NCBI GenBank assembly: GCA_001045525.1
Contig: LDWW01000013.1
Span: forward strand, 56,723 to 120,722
Reading direction: 5' to 3'
Origin: Chitinispirillum alkaliphilum
GTDB taxonomy: Bacteria; Fibrobacterota; Chitinivibrionia; Chitinivibrionales; Chitinispirillaceae
Length of the DNA stretch: 64,000 bases
Of the stretch, positions 37,093 to 46,402 are shown in pieces (positions within the stretch are counted from its first letter, which is position 1; every line of letters starts with the position of its first letter). A model generated the notes under the pieces. That model was not told the DNA's origin. It ran no database searches and saw nothing but the letters and a program-made list of their open reading frames with translations. The position numbers and the translations under genes are program-made.

Positions 37093-38649
37093 TTACCCGC
37101 TGTTGCTTACCAGCCCTTTAATGAGGGGTATAAATTTCTGAGCTATATAAAAATTTATGTCATGGTTTATTTTCAAGAAAAAGTTCAAAACTAATAAGGT
37201 AGAAAAATATACAATAGCGCCAGCTACAATATTTACCAGAGGCCATTTGTGGCTGATTTCATTTATCAGGAATATTAAGAGCAGTGGAGGAATATTAAAT
37301 AGTACTGTTTTGAAAAGGACAAGCAGAACCCTTTTATAATCTATCTCGGGTATAAATTTTTTAATCATAAAATGGACAGACAAAATATTGATAAAATATA
37401 CACCCACATATGCTATTGGATATCCTGCCGGCCCTAACAGATTAACCCCAAAGTATATAGCGACAATCATAAGTATACTTGTAAAAATTTGAAAGAATAC
37501 ACTGTAGTTAACTTTTTGTGCAGCCATAAAGAGTCTTGCAATGATTGCATTCAAACCAGTAAGCGGTATAGATAAGGCAAATACCCTTAAAAATGACGAC
37601 GCTGTGATACTGGCATTCAAGTCAAATGCACCACGGTTAAAAAGAAGAATTACTATATCTTTACTGTAGGCAGACAGAAAAAAAGCAAAAGGAACCAGGA
37701 CGAAAAGTATAATTTGAGCAGATCTGTAAAAAGAATCATTTACTTGCCCTGTGTTATTTCTGGCATAAAGTTCATTCAGTTTAATACCTGTAATAGACGC
37801 AAGTTGCACTGTTAATAATGTCGTTACAGTCTCGGAAATTTTCAGTCCATAATTTAGTGATGAGATTATACCAACACTGAAATTACTGAGAAGGTACAGA
37901 GGGAAGTATGCCATGAGCATTGAAGATGCATTACCAATTTGTGCAAGACATATGTCAGAAAATATCTTCCGGTTTAGATTTTTAAACTCAAATTTTAGCT
38001 GCCAGTTGAACTTTTTACGGATAATAATCACGTATGTCAGGAACTGAAGTATATGCGCAAAAACAGAACCTAAAACTATACTCAATATCCCAAACCTGTT
38101 ATGAAACAGTAATACAGAAGTCAAACTGAAAATATTATTTACAAAAGCAAGAAAGACGGGGATCGTAAATATCCGGTAAGATATTAAGGTTTCTGACATA
38201 AATTGATTCACTGCAAGCAATGGCAAAAATGCAGCACATAACCGGATAATTATAATGTTGTTCTCAATTATTTCATGCTCGAAATTAGAAACTACCGAAA
38301 AGAAAAAAAACGGTTTGACCAATATAACTATGGAAATACAAAGGGCAATTAAAAACAAGCTGTACAGGAAAACATTTAGAAATTTTGTTGCCTCGCTGTT
38401 TGATTGGTTTTCCCTGACTCGCATTGCATGTGGAATCAGAATCGTAGAGTTAATTGAAGTCAAAAACAGAGACGCCATCGTAATAACTGAAAAGCTGTAA
38501 AAGTAAAGGTCTGTCGAACTGTCAGCTCCAAAATAAAAGGCAATCGCGATGCTTGTTAAAAAAGCTACCGATTTAGATACAAGTGAAAAAACAGAAGAGT
38601 GGAAAAATCCCCGGGCACAGGTTTCTGATGTTAGCAACCTTTTTATCAT
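37093..38649 (-). CDS. polysaccharide flippase of the MurJ/MviN-Wzx (MOP) superfamily
   Basis: 518 residues with about 14 hydrophobic helices across the whole length. The N-terminal FFHSSVFSLVSKSVAFLTSIAIAFYFGADSSTDLYFYSFS resembles MurJ, where the GxGxxxDAF-type turn is common. LFMAAQKVNYSVFFQ in the second half is also MurJ-like. Given its position among glycosyltransferases, a role as lipid-linked oligosaccharide flippase is likely. The ATG overlaps the upstream glycosyltransferase stop by 1 nt (TAATG), so translation is coupled. Confidence 0.82.
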   Translation of the reverse strand: MIKRLLTSETCARGFFHSSVFSLVSKSVAFLTSIAIAFYFGADSSTDLYFYSFSVITMASLFLTSINSTILIPHAMRVRENQSNSEATKFLNVFLYSLFLIALCISIVILVKPFFFFSVVSNFEHEIIENNIIIIRLCAAFLPLLAVNQFMSETLISYRIFTIPVFLAFVNNIFSLTSVLLFHNRFGILSIVLGSVFAHILQFLTYVIIIRKKFNWQLKFEFKNLNRKIFSDICLAQIGNASSMLMAYFPLYLLSNFSVGIISSLNYGLKISETVTTLLTVQLASITGIKLNELYARNNTGQVNDSFYRSAQIILFVLVPFAFFLSAYSKDIVILLFNRGAFDLNASITASSFLRVFALSIPLTGLNAIIARLFMAAQKVNYSVFFQIFTSILMIVAIYFGVNLLGPAGYPIAYVGVYFINILSVHFMIKKFIPEIDYKRVLLVLFKTVLFNIPPLLLIFLINEISHKWPLVNIVAGAIVYFSTLLVLNFFLKINHDINFYIAQKFIPLIKGLVSNSG

Positions 38650-39809
38650 TATGCGTTTTGCCTGCTTTTTATGACCTTACTGTACATATTTTCATTTTGG
38701 ATTATGATATCTTCGAGATTGAATTTTGTCTTTACTTTTGCATGCCCGTTTCCCCCTAATCTCTGAGCCTTTTCAGGATTTTGAAAACAAAACAGTATCT
38801 TCTCTGCAATTTCTTCCGGGCAATCAGGATTTACGAGTATACCATCCTCCATATCACTAATGACTTCTGGCCCGCTACTTCTTTGAGTGAATATCGTGGG
38901 GCATCCTACACTCATCGCTTCGAGTGGTGCCATACCCAAAGATTCTGTATATGATGGAAATACTGCTACATTGGCAGTACACAATGCATTAAAAATTGTG
39001 CGCTGATCGACATGACCGTGAAATGTGACCGTGTGAAGTATGGATGGCTTTAAAAGAGTTTTGAGCTGCGATAATACGGATTTGCCATTTTCCTGGGAAT
39101 CTTTTCCGAACATAACAAGTTTTGCATTTGGTTCTTTTTCTGCAACGAGATTCCAGGCTTTAATCAGAGAGTATACTCCTTTCAATCTCATTAAGGTGCC
39201 ACTGAATACAACTACTTTCTCTTGTTTAGGGGCGGATTGCATTGCCGGGGGTATTAGTTTTACGGGGTTATGAATTAAAAAGGTCGGTTTTTTTGGCAGC
39301 TGAAATATCTCATTTGTCCTCCTGATAATATAACTGCTTACACCTACAAGAGCATCTGCCGTTTTTAAAACTTTAGACTCCCAAATTCTGAAATACCTTG
39401 ATGGTTCGATATTTTGGTCTTCAGAGAGAAATGTTGATGATCCGTGAAGCCTGACTACTAAAGGTTTTTTATTAGCAAAGGGAACAGGTACAAAAGGAGA
39501 CAATCCAAAAAAGTCAGGAGTTTCTATGATCTCAACCTGGAACCTCCTAATGATTTGACTTATTTGTATAGCGAATCTAATCCGGTAAAAAAGATCTTCT
39601 TTTCGCGATAGGTTCTTGCTTCTGAATCGGAAAACATTTACCCCGTTTATTGTTTCACTTTTGTCATCTGATATATCCCCATGCATTCCTGCAATGTAAA
39701 TATCATGCCCTCGCTCAGCAAGTGATTCTGCTAATGTTTTGGTTACAGTACCTATTCCTCCAAAGTTGGAACAGGGCGGGTATTCAGAGCAGATATAGAG
39801 AAGCTTCAT
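38649..39809 (-). CDS. GT4 glycosyltransferase
   Basis: A GT-B retaining enzyme. The N-terminal acceptor domain starts MKLLYICSEYPPCSNFGGIGTVTKTLAESLAERGHD. The C-terminal donor domain has VVFSGTLMRLKGVYSLIKAW and the E-x7-E motif in PSYTESLGMAPLEAMSVGCP. It begins the minus-strand flippase pair. No clear ribosome binding site is seen ahead of the ATG. Donor and acceptor are unknown. Confidence 0.9.
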   Translation of the reverse strand: MKLLYICSEYPPCSNFGGIGTVTKTLAESLAERGHDIYIAGMHGDISDDKSETINGVNVFRFRSKNLSRKEDLFYRIRFAIQISQIIRRFQVEIIETPDFFGLSPFVPVPFANKKPLVVRLHGSSTFLSEDQNIEPSRYFRIWESKVLKTADALVGVSSYIIRRTNEIFQLPKKPTFLIHNPVKLIPPAMQSAPKQEKVVVFSGTLMRLKGVYSLIKAWNLVAEKEPNAKLVMFGKDSQENGKSVLSQLKTLLKPSILHTVTFHGHVDQRTIFNALCTANVAVFPSYTESLGMAPLEAMSVGCPTIFTQRSSGPEVISDMEDGILVNPDCPEEIAEKILFCFQNPEKAQRLGGNGHAKVKTKFNLEDIIIQNENMYSKVIKSRQNA

Positions 39810-40271
39810 ATTAGCACAGATGATTTCTTTTAAATTTCAAAGGTGAATTATGAATATAATAGGTAGAATTAAATAAACGCTATTTTCCTTAGAAATGTAT
39901 CACAAATTTTCCTGGATTTATGTTTTCTTTCTTGCCGGAGTCTCTACCTGAGAGCGTACTACTCTGTATCACCCATTATTATTAGGTATTTTTGTGGTAG
40001 GCCAAAATATATCATTGGAAACGGATTACTATATCTAAATTTACAAAGTATAGTATTACAAATGATTTTTACTTTGATATTTTTGGATATGCAGGGATTT
40101 AAAAGCAACTTCCTCTCCCAGCCACACGTTATATTTTTTAATATAACAGAATGTTTTTGAGAGTTTGGCTTTGCAAACTTTTTTAGATATTCAGCTCTTC
40201 CGCTATTTGGCAAGATTTTGGATCTGTTGTATAAATTTGACCTTATACACCTGCAATAATTCAGATATCAT
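39810..40271. other. intergenic region in the polysaccharide locus
   Basis: 462 AT-rich bases. A TTG-initiated 84-codon minus-strand frame (39959-40213) lacks a ribosome binding site and any recognisable motif, so I do not call it. The stretch probably holds the promoter for the GT4-flippase pair. Confidence 0.35.
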
Positions 40272-41078
40272 TTATGTTTTGGACAAGCTTAGTCTGTTTT
40301 TGACTTTCGTCCATAACACATCCTTAAAAGGTTTTTGGTAATCTTCAACAATTTTTGCCAATATATCCGAGTTATCGATATAAAGTTTGCTGTGATTTTT
40401 CATTACCTGTGCGCGCATTGCAATTCTGTGCTCCAATTGCATTTGCCTCACCATTGAGTTTTCCCGTATTCTGTATTGATGATGAACACCTGGGAGGCGA
40501 TGCACTTTTCTCCCAAGTTCAATTATAGATAACCAGAAATCCCAGTCTTCCCATCCAAAAACCATGTTGGGGTTGTAACCACCCGCTGTTTGCCAGTCTT
40601 TTTTACGAAAAAAAGCACAATGAAAAATCTGATTATTCATCAGCATTTTTTCTAAAGTATAATCGGGGAGTTCCCAAACACCTTTTTGTTCTCCAAACAA
40701 TTCAGCTATACAGTATACAATTCCAACATCACTATCTTTTTCCAATACTTTAATTGCTTCCTGTGTGTAATGCTTACCAATAGTATCGTCAGAATCAAGA
40801 GGAAGTATTATTTCACCAGCCGCATTTTCTATTGCGGTATTTCGTGCAGATGCCAAACCCTGATTTTTTGTATGGATAACTCTGATTTTAGGGTGGCTGA
40901 CTGATTTCAACTTTTCGTTTGTATAATCATCCGTCGAGCCATCATTTACAATAATATATTCGAAATCCTTGAATTCCTGCGAAAGGACCGAATCTATTGT
41001 TTCCTGAATAAAGGCACCTTGATTATAGCATGGAGTAATAATACTAACTGTTGGCATTTTAGGCTGGATCCTTCTCAT
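40272..41078 (-). CDS. GT2 glycosyltransferase (family A)
   Basis: Classic GT-A start TVSIITPCYNQGAFIQETIDSVLSQEFKDFEYIIVNDGSTD, the donor motif LPLDSDD, and GWEDWDFWLSIIELG as the acceptor-side E-D block. 268 residues. The start may be ATG 41078 (no ribosome binding site) or ATG 41057, eight codons in, with AGAAGGA about 11 nt ahead. Minus strand, separated from the other minus-strand genes by 462 nt. Confidence 0.9.
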   Translation of the reverse strand: MRRIQPKMPTVSIITPCYNQGAFIQETIDSVLSQEFKDFEYIIVNDGSTDDYTNEKLKSVSHPKIRVIHTKNQGLASARNTAIENAAGEIILPLDSDDTIGKHYTQEAIKVLEKDSDVGIVYCIAELFGEQKGVWELPDYTLEKMLMNNQIFHCAFFRKKDWQTAGGYNPNMVFGWEDWDFWLSIIELGRKVHRLPGVHHQYRIRENSMVRQMQLEHRIAMRAQVMKNHSKLYIDNSDILAKIVEDYQKPFKDVLWTKVKNRLSLSKT

Positions 41079-41455
41079 TGCGATTTTGATGTGTTACCCT
41101 GAATCAGCTCTCATTTTATTTGTATAGATTCATAAATATACAAAAAATCTCAGGCTTTTACAATTTTTCGTCTTTTCTCAGCCCATGCCCCCTATTCTGT
41201 TTTTTTAATTCCATATTTATAACAAAACGACACACATGTAGCCTTTAAAAACCTTGGGATTGTAGAATGTAGTCAGTTATAAGTTATGGTACAGACGAGA
41301 TAACTGCAGAAAATTAAGAAGTAAGGCATTTTTTCTCAGAATTTTATCTAACAGTGATTTTAGGGGTTGAGATTTGTTACTTTTCAATACACTGTTATAT
41401 TTTAAATATAAAAACTGAAGGCCTGCAAACATTCCTACCCAGTGGAAATACACAT
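41079..41455. other. divergent intergenic region GT2 / Wzz-like
   Basis: 377 AT-rich bases between divergent genes. It probably carries the promoter of the Wzz-ligase-export operon. No gene is supported; the open frame from 41354 is only an upstream extension of the Wzz-like gene. Confidence 0.35.
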
Positions 41456-42619
41456 ATGCATTTTTTAGATCTCTTAACAGTATGTTTGAAGCATAAACGG
41501 TTACTAATTGCGAGCTCGATTTTAGCTGGCATACTTGCATTTATGATTGCGTGGGTCCTGCCACATGTTTTTTACACAGAAGCCCGCATAAGAATAGATG
41601 ACCCATCGTCACCTCAAATCAGTGGTATTCCTGATATGGACGGGCTTAGCAGTTTTTTTTCCGTAGGAGTTCGTAATAAACCTCAGGAAATGTATCTGGA
41701 AATATTTAACAGCCGCGACAACTTTGTAAACACAATAAAAGAATTCAACCTTGATTCTATCTACAAGACCAAATCGATTGAAGCTACAATCAGAGAATTC
41801 AGACAAAGCCTAACCATCAAAGCGCAGGATAATGGGATAATCATTGTCGGTATGGAAGGAAATGATAAATACCTCTCCCATGATATTGTTAATTTTATGA
41901 TGGAACAGGCCAATGACCGTTACCTGGAGCTTCAGAGAGAACGGGTTTCTCTGAATGTTGACTTTTTGCGTAGTAAACATAGTGAGCTAATGGATAGCCT
42001 GGAAGGAATTAATAAGGAGTTAATATCCTTTTACCAGAATAACAACGTTGTTAATATAGACAGACAAATTGAGCTTTCCATGTCAGCTTTAGCTTCCTAT
42101 GAGGAGCAAATGAACAAATTTTTGGTAAGCAGATCTATGGTCAGGCAATCGCATGGAGCCGGGACACCTATAGAGCAGCAATACCAGCAAAAAATCAATG
42201 TTTTACAACGTGAAATCAACAAAATCAGGGGTGAGTACAAAGAAGGATATCAACCTTCCCGCAGCTCAATATTACTTAACACTGATTGGGCTTTAAACAA
42301 ACTGTTCTATGAAAGAACCATCCTCTCGAGATTGGATGTAATGAAAGGTTTTTTGACTGTATTATCAAAAGAACTTGCTTTAAACGAATCCAATTTAAAC
42401 AAAAACATTCCGGTTATTCAGATTATACAGGAACCATATATTCCCGACTGGAGAATTCGACCCAAGAGGGCTACATGGGCGATGACTGCATTTTCAATCA
42501 CCTTGTTTTTTTCTGTTATAATTTTAATAACAAAGGCGTTTCTCGATGGTGAACTTGAGGGTGCAGATGAAAAAAACCGTGCAAGAATTCGCAAGCTAAT
42601 TCAGGCAATTAAGCCATGA
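41456..42619 (+). CDS. polysaccharide chain-length determinant, Wzz/GumC-like
   Basis: PCP-type inner-membrane protein. One transmembrane helix lies near the N terminus (about 15-37, LLIASSILAGILAFMIAWVLP) and one near the C terminus (about 343-365), with a large periplasmic helical domain between. The second helix is preceded by the Pro-rich IPDWRIRPKRATWAM, the PCP signature. There is no C-terminal tyrosine kinase domain. The frame opens at 41354, but ATG 41456 behind GTGGAAAT puts the first helix in the normal place. Its stop overlaps the next ATG (ATGA). Confidence 0.88.
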   Translation: MHFLDLLTVCLKHKRLLIASSILAGILAFMIAWVLPHVFYTEARIRIDDPSSPQISGIPDMDGLSSFFSVGVRNKPQEMYLEIFNSRDNFVNTIKEFNLDSIYKTKSIEATIREFRQSLTIKAQDNGIIIVGMEGNDKYLSHDIVNFMMEQANDRYLELQRERVSLNVDFLRSKHSELMDSLEGINKELISFYQNNNVVNIDRQIELSMSALASYEEQMNKFLVSRSMVRQSHGAGTPIEQQYQQKINVLQREINKIRGEYKEGYQPSRSSILLNTDWALNKLFYERTILSRLDVMKGFLTVLSKELALNESNLNKNIPVIQIIQEPYIPDWRIRPKRATWAMTAFSITLFFSVIILITKAFLDGELEGADEKNRARIRKLIQAIKP

Positions 42620-43953
42620 CACTTCATGCTAAAAAAATATTTTTTTTAACCATTTTTGCAGCTATCATTTGTACTTTTCTATTTTTGAACAGAAACTTTT
42701 CTGTGTTTATTAGTCTCACAGTGCTATCTACAGTTTTGTTTTCAGTTCTTTATCTGACAATTTACAATGATTACACCCTTCTTTTTGCCTCCTTGCTTAT
42801 CGCAAACCATTTCCTGGGACAACAGGGACATGTAATTGCACGATATACAATCCTTGCAACGGTGATTTTTGTTATACCGCTGATTTTTTATTTGAAAAAG
42901 CCACCAAATATAACACCGACAATAGTTTCGATATGCTGTTTTGTAGTGTATTATTCAGCGGTTATGATTTTGAGACCATATTCCATAAGTACCAATTGGT
43001 TTTTAGTACATTTAGAATCACTGCTTTTATTTATTATATGCCAGTTTTTGAACTGGGATCTTTTCAAAATAAAAAAAGTTCTCTTTATACATTTGGCAAT
43101 TCTGCTCTTGTATTCCATACCCGAGCTTATACTCTATTCAAAAGATAGAATTGAGGGGCCGATGTTAAGCGCTACTGCATATGGGGTAATCATAACGCTT
43201 ATCTGGGCTACATGGTTTTCGATGGAAATGTTTAATTGTAAGCCATCAAAAACAAGATTAATAGCAGTCACTGTGGCAACACTATTTGTCATAACTGCTA
43301 CAGGCACAAGAATGGGTTATGTAGGAGTTTTCATCACCGCAGTATCTTTGTTGTTAATAAGAACATATCTGTTAAATAAAAATGTCTTTATCAGAATACT
43401 TAAAATAGCTGCTTCGTTTTTAATATTTTTATCTGTTATGACATTCGTGTGGGTAGTATTGCCTGATGATTTAGTAATAAAGCAAAATTTTTCTGGCATG
43501 CTTCAGGGGGAAATTGATGCAAGTAACTTAGGCAGACTTTTTGTATGGTACACGGGTTTGCAGGCTTTTCTGCATAACCCTGTTTTGGGAGTGGGAAGCG
43601 GTAATTTTTTTGACTTTATCACTGTTTTTTACGGAACCTCTAACATATATCGGTTTGTTCATGCCCACAATGTCTCTATCATATTATTGTCAGAATTGGG
43701 GCTGATTGGTTTTTTATCCTTCTTTTTAATTATCTCCATGGCTGTTTTTAGTTTAATAAAATATTTGCGGACACCTGGCAGATCAGAAGAGGGATTTGGA
43801 TTGTTGATTGGGTTTATAGTAATGGTTTGTTTGAGTTTTTTCGATGCTATCCCATATTTTCCATCTACGCAGTTATGGGGGGTATGGTTTATATCTGTTT
43901 TATGTAAAATGGCATACAATAAACCCAAACAGGTGAATCATAGCCACGGCTGA
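42616..43953 (+). CDS. O-antigen ligase/polymerase family membrane protein (Wzy_C)
   Basis: 445 residues with about 11-12 transmembrane helices. The large-loop signature HNPVLGVGSGNFFDF with HAHNVSIILLSELGLIGFLSFF is the Wzy_C/O-antigen-ligase motif. It should either polymerise the repeat units (Wzy) or ligate the glycan. The ATG overlaps the Wzz-like stop, so the two are translationally coupled, which fits a chain-length partner plus polymerase. Confidence 0.88.
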   Translation: MTLHAKKIFFLTIFAAIICTFLFLNRNFSVFISLTVLSTVLFSVLYLTIYNDYTLLFASLLIANHFLGQQGHVIARYTILATVIFVIPLIFYLKKPPNITPTIVSICCFVVYYSAVMILRPYSISTNWFLVHLESLLLFIICQFLNWDLFKIKKVLFIHLAILLLYSIPELILYSKDRIEGPMLSATAYGVIITLIWATWFSMEMFNCKPSKTRLIAVTVATLFVITATGTRMGYVGVFITAVSLLLIRTYLLNKNVFIRILKIAASFLIFLSVMTFVWVVLPDDLVIKQNFSGMLQGEIDASNLGRLFVWYTGLQAFLHNPVLGVGSGNFFDFITVFYGTSNIYRFVHAHNVSIILLSELGLIGFLSFFLIISMAVFSLIKYLRTPGRSEEGFGLLIGFIVMVCLSFFDAIPYFPSTQLWGVWFISVLCKMAYNKPKQVNHSHG

Positions 43954-43981
43954 AAATAGAAAATTTATAAGGAGTTTTGTA

Positions 43982-45520
43982 ATGAGGTGTTTTTTGAGGA
44001 ACTGTGCAATCCTGTCCATCATATTTATACAAACTGTATACAGTCAAACACTAATTGATATTCTCATGTCAGAAAGAATCGATACCACAGCTCCGACCCG
44101 GCAACAAAACAGACTACATCCACAACATGGGAACCCCTATGTTGATGAAACAAAATACATAATCGGTTTCGGAGACGTTTTCTATATATCTGTTATCGAT
44201 ATGCCCTCAGTACAATACCGGGCTAGTATTGATCTCAATGGTAATATGTACATTCCCGAATTAGGGCTGGTGAAAATTGGAAACGTTCCCTTATATCAGG
44301 CAAAAAATGTGATAAAAGAGTTTGTTAAGTCAAAGATAAGTAGCAACAAGCGTGTTTATGTGTCAATGATTGATATAAAAAATGTAACGGTATATTTTTC
44401 CGGAAAAATTGATTTGCCGGGCATGCAGAATTTGCCAGGAAACACCCGTTTGTTTGATGCAATGAAGGGGATAGGTATAGACATGGCTGCGCCTGGCAGA
44501 ATCAACCTGAGAGAAATCAGTGTCTCCAATGAGAATGGAACAAATACTTATGATTTATTGAACTATCTATACGCCAACGACATCTCCCAGAACCCCTATC
44601 TTTCCCCTGGTGACCGAATTAATGTTCCACCGGTGACAAACAAAGTTTTCGTGAATGGTGAAGTGGCCAATCCCCCTGCGGGAGTTTATCCCTTGAGAGA
44701 GAATGAAACCACAGGTGAATTCCTTTCACTTTTCACCCTGAGCAGCTCTGCGGATACCTCAAATATTACTATTCAGAGAACCTCTACAGGTGAATCTTTT
44801 ACGATCAATTCCTTTTCTGAAAATATTGAACTTAAAGACCTTGATGTTATAACAGTGCCGGTTAAAAAGAACCATCCTCGGATTTCCACGGTTTCTATTA
44901 CCGGTGAAATCGCAAGGCCAGGGCAGTTTCCTATAATTGAAAATGCTACCACCGCTCAGCAGATAATCGATCAGGCTGGGGGGGCAAAAGAAACGGGTAG
45001 CATTGACCAGGCCGTAATCATTCGCCACAACAAATCGCTTTCCGCGCAGTTTGGAGAAAACGCACGCAGCCTTGGGGGTGTGAGACCTGAACTGGGTAGC
45101 TCTCTTGCCCTTCTTACAGCAAGTGCAGATCATACGGTTATCAGACTCAGCCAGAGGGGTTTTGATGTAGTTCTTGAGCCAAACGACCAGGTATTGGTTC
45201 CAAAAAGAGAAAACTTTGTTTATGTAAGCGGAAATGTGCGACAACCCGGAGCCTATGAATATGTACCAGGGGAAAATCGCTCATTTTATATCAGACAGGC
45301 AGGAGGGCTCTCCAGAAATGCAGACCGGTCCAATATCAAGGTTGTAAAAAGATACGACAGAGCCTATCAGATGATCGACTCAAGAGAAGTAGAAGCCGGC
45401 AGCATAATAGTGGTACCTGCTTCAACACAGTACAGATTCTTTTCCACGGTATTTATCCCCTTGGTTTCCGCACTGGCGACCACAATCGGGGTGGGTGTAG
45501 CAATTTATAACAGCCGGTGA
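43982..45520 (+). CDS. Wza-like polysaccharide export protein with SLBB domains
   Basis: Outer-membrane export channel type. A signal peptide (about 1-21) is followed by a poly_export domain at about 57-135 (YIIGFGDVFYISVIDMPSVQYRASIDLNGNMYIPELG) and successive SLBB domains, including one at about 140-215. The repeated VFVNGEVANPPAGVYPL, VSITGEIARPGQFPI and VYVSGNVRQPGAYEY mark the later ones. A hydrophobic segment ends the protein (about 486-508). No lipobox Cys is seen at the signal end (VYSQT). AAGGAG precedes the ATG. Third gene of the Wzz-ligase-Wza operon. Confidence 0.9.
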   Translation: MRCFLRNCAILSIIFIQTVYSQTLIDILMSERIDTTAPTRQQNRLHPQHGNPYVDETKYIIGFGDVFYISVIDMPSVQYRASIDLNGNMYIPELGLVKIGNVPLYQAKNVIKEFVKSKISSNKRVYVSMIDIKNVTVYFSGKIDLPGMQNLPGNTRLFDAMKGIGIDMAAPGRINLREISVSNENGTNTYDLLNYLYANDISQNPYLSPGDRINVPPVTNKVFVNGEVANPPAGVYPLRENETTGEFLSLFTLSSSADTSNITIQRTSTGESFTINSFSENIELKDLDVITVPVKKNHPRISTVSITGEIARPGQFPIIENATTAQQIIDQAGGAKETGSIDQAVIIRHNKSLSAQFGENARSLGGVRPELGSSLALLTASADHTVIRLSQRGFDVVLEPNDQVLVPKRENFVYVSGNVRQPGAYEYVPGENRSFYIRQAGGLSRNADRSNIKVVKRYDRAYQMIDSREVEAGSIIVVPASTQYRFFSTVFIPLVSALATTIGVGVAIYNSR

Positions 45521-45545
45521 CATTGTTGAACATAGGCGAATGTCG

Positions 45546-45590
45546 GTAAAAAACGGCCCGAACAATTGGGATCGGGACCGTTTTGTCTGT
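45546..45590. terminator. bidirectional terminator after the export operon
   Basis: AAAACGGcCCGA pairs with TCGGGaCCGTTTT around a short loop. A/T runs on both sides let it act in either direction. It lies about 26 nt after the export gene stop. Confidence 0.75.
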
Positions 45591-45682
45591 TTGCAGTTTT
45601 ATTTTTATACATTTACCGTGGAAAAAGGATATATTAAGCAAGTGTATATATTATAATATATCTATCAAGAAATAGGAGTCCC

Positions 45683-46333
45683 ATGGTTTGCCAAACAATT
45701 CACGATGCTGCCCGACAGGGAGATGTCGCTGCAATTTTGATTCATATAAATGATGGTCATGATGTCAGATCCCGGGATAAATATGGAAACACTCCTCTTC
45801 ATCTGGCAGCAAACAGTGACACAGTTGATCTGCTTGTAGAAAAGGGTTCAGATGTGAATGCCAGAAACAATAAAGGGCTCACCCCTCTTCATCTGGCTTC
45901 AGACCTCAGTGTCGCTGAGAGTCTTTTTTCTCATGGAGGTGACATATTTGCCTTGGATTGCAAGAACAGAACTCCCCTCTACCGGGCTGCAGTTAAGGGT
46001 TACACGGAAATAACGCAGTTCCTTGCAGAAAAAGGATCTGAGGTGGATACAAAAGATAAAAATGGTCTTACACCACTCTACTCAGCAGCAAAGTATGGAT
46101 ATGTAGAGATAGTAAAAATCCTCATACAAAAAGGTGCCAATGTAAATACAAAGGGTGATTCCGGATATACTGCTCTTCACTGGGCAAGCGGCAGGGGTCA
46201 CGCAGAAGTAGTAAAAATTTTAATTGAAGCCGGAGCTGAAAAGAACGTTTTGGACCGACTATCTTTCAAAACGCCACTTGAATTGGCTGAAGACGAAGTT
46301 AACGAAGAAGTTATCAAGATCTTAAAATCGTAA
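45683..46333 (+). CDS. ankyrin-repeat protein (cytosolic)
   Basis: 216 residues, made almost wholly of about six ankyrin repeats, e.g. YGNTPLHLAANSDTVDLLVEKGSDVNARN and SGYTALHWASGRGHAEVVKILIEAGAE. Two early repeats are shortened (about 28-30 residues instead of 33). No signal peptide or membrane segment, so a cytosolic protein-binding role is likely. AGGAG sits 3-4 nt before the ATG. TATAAT (45652-45657) lies about 26 nt upstream of the ATG as a possible -10 box. A second, exported ankyrin gene follows 69 nt downstream. Confidence 0.92.
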   Translation: MVCQTIHDAARQGDVAAILIHINDGHDVRSRDKYGNTPLHLAANSDTVDLLVEKGSDVNARNNKGLTPLHLASDLSVAESLFSHGGDIFALDCKNRTPLYRAAVKGYTEITQFLAEKGSEVDTKDKNGLTPLYSAAKYGYVEIVKILIQKGANVNTKGDSGYTALHWASGRGHAEVVKILIEAGAEKNVLDRLSFKTPLELAEDEVNEEVIKILKS

Positions 46334-46402
46334 ACGGAACTTTTTCCCGCTACATAGCGTAAAATAGATACATATAAATCAAATAACCAGAGGGGTTTTT
46401 TT

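Noticed and set aside
39959..40213. 84-codon minus-strand frame in the polysaccharide locus
   Set aside because: TTG start without a ribosome binding site, AT-driven composition, no motif.
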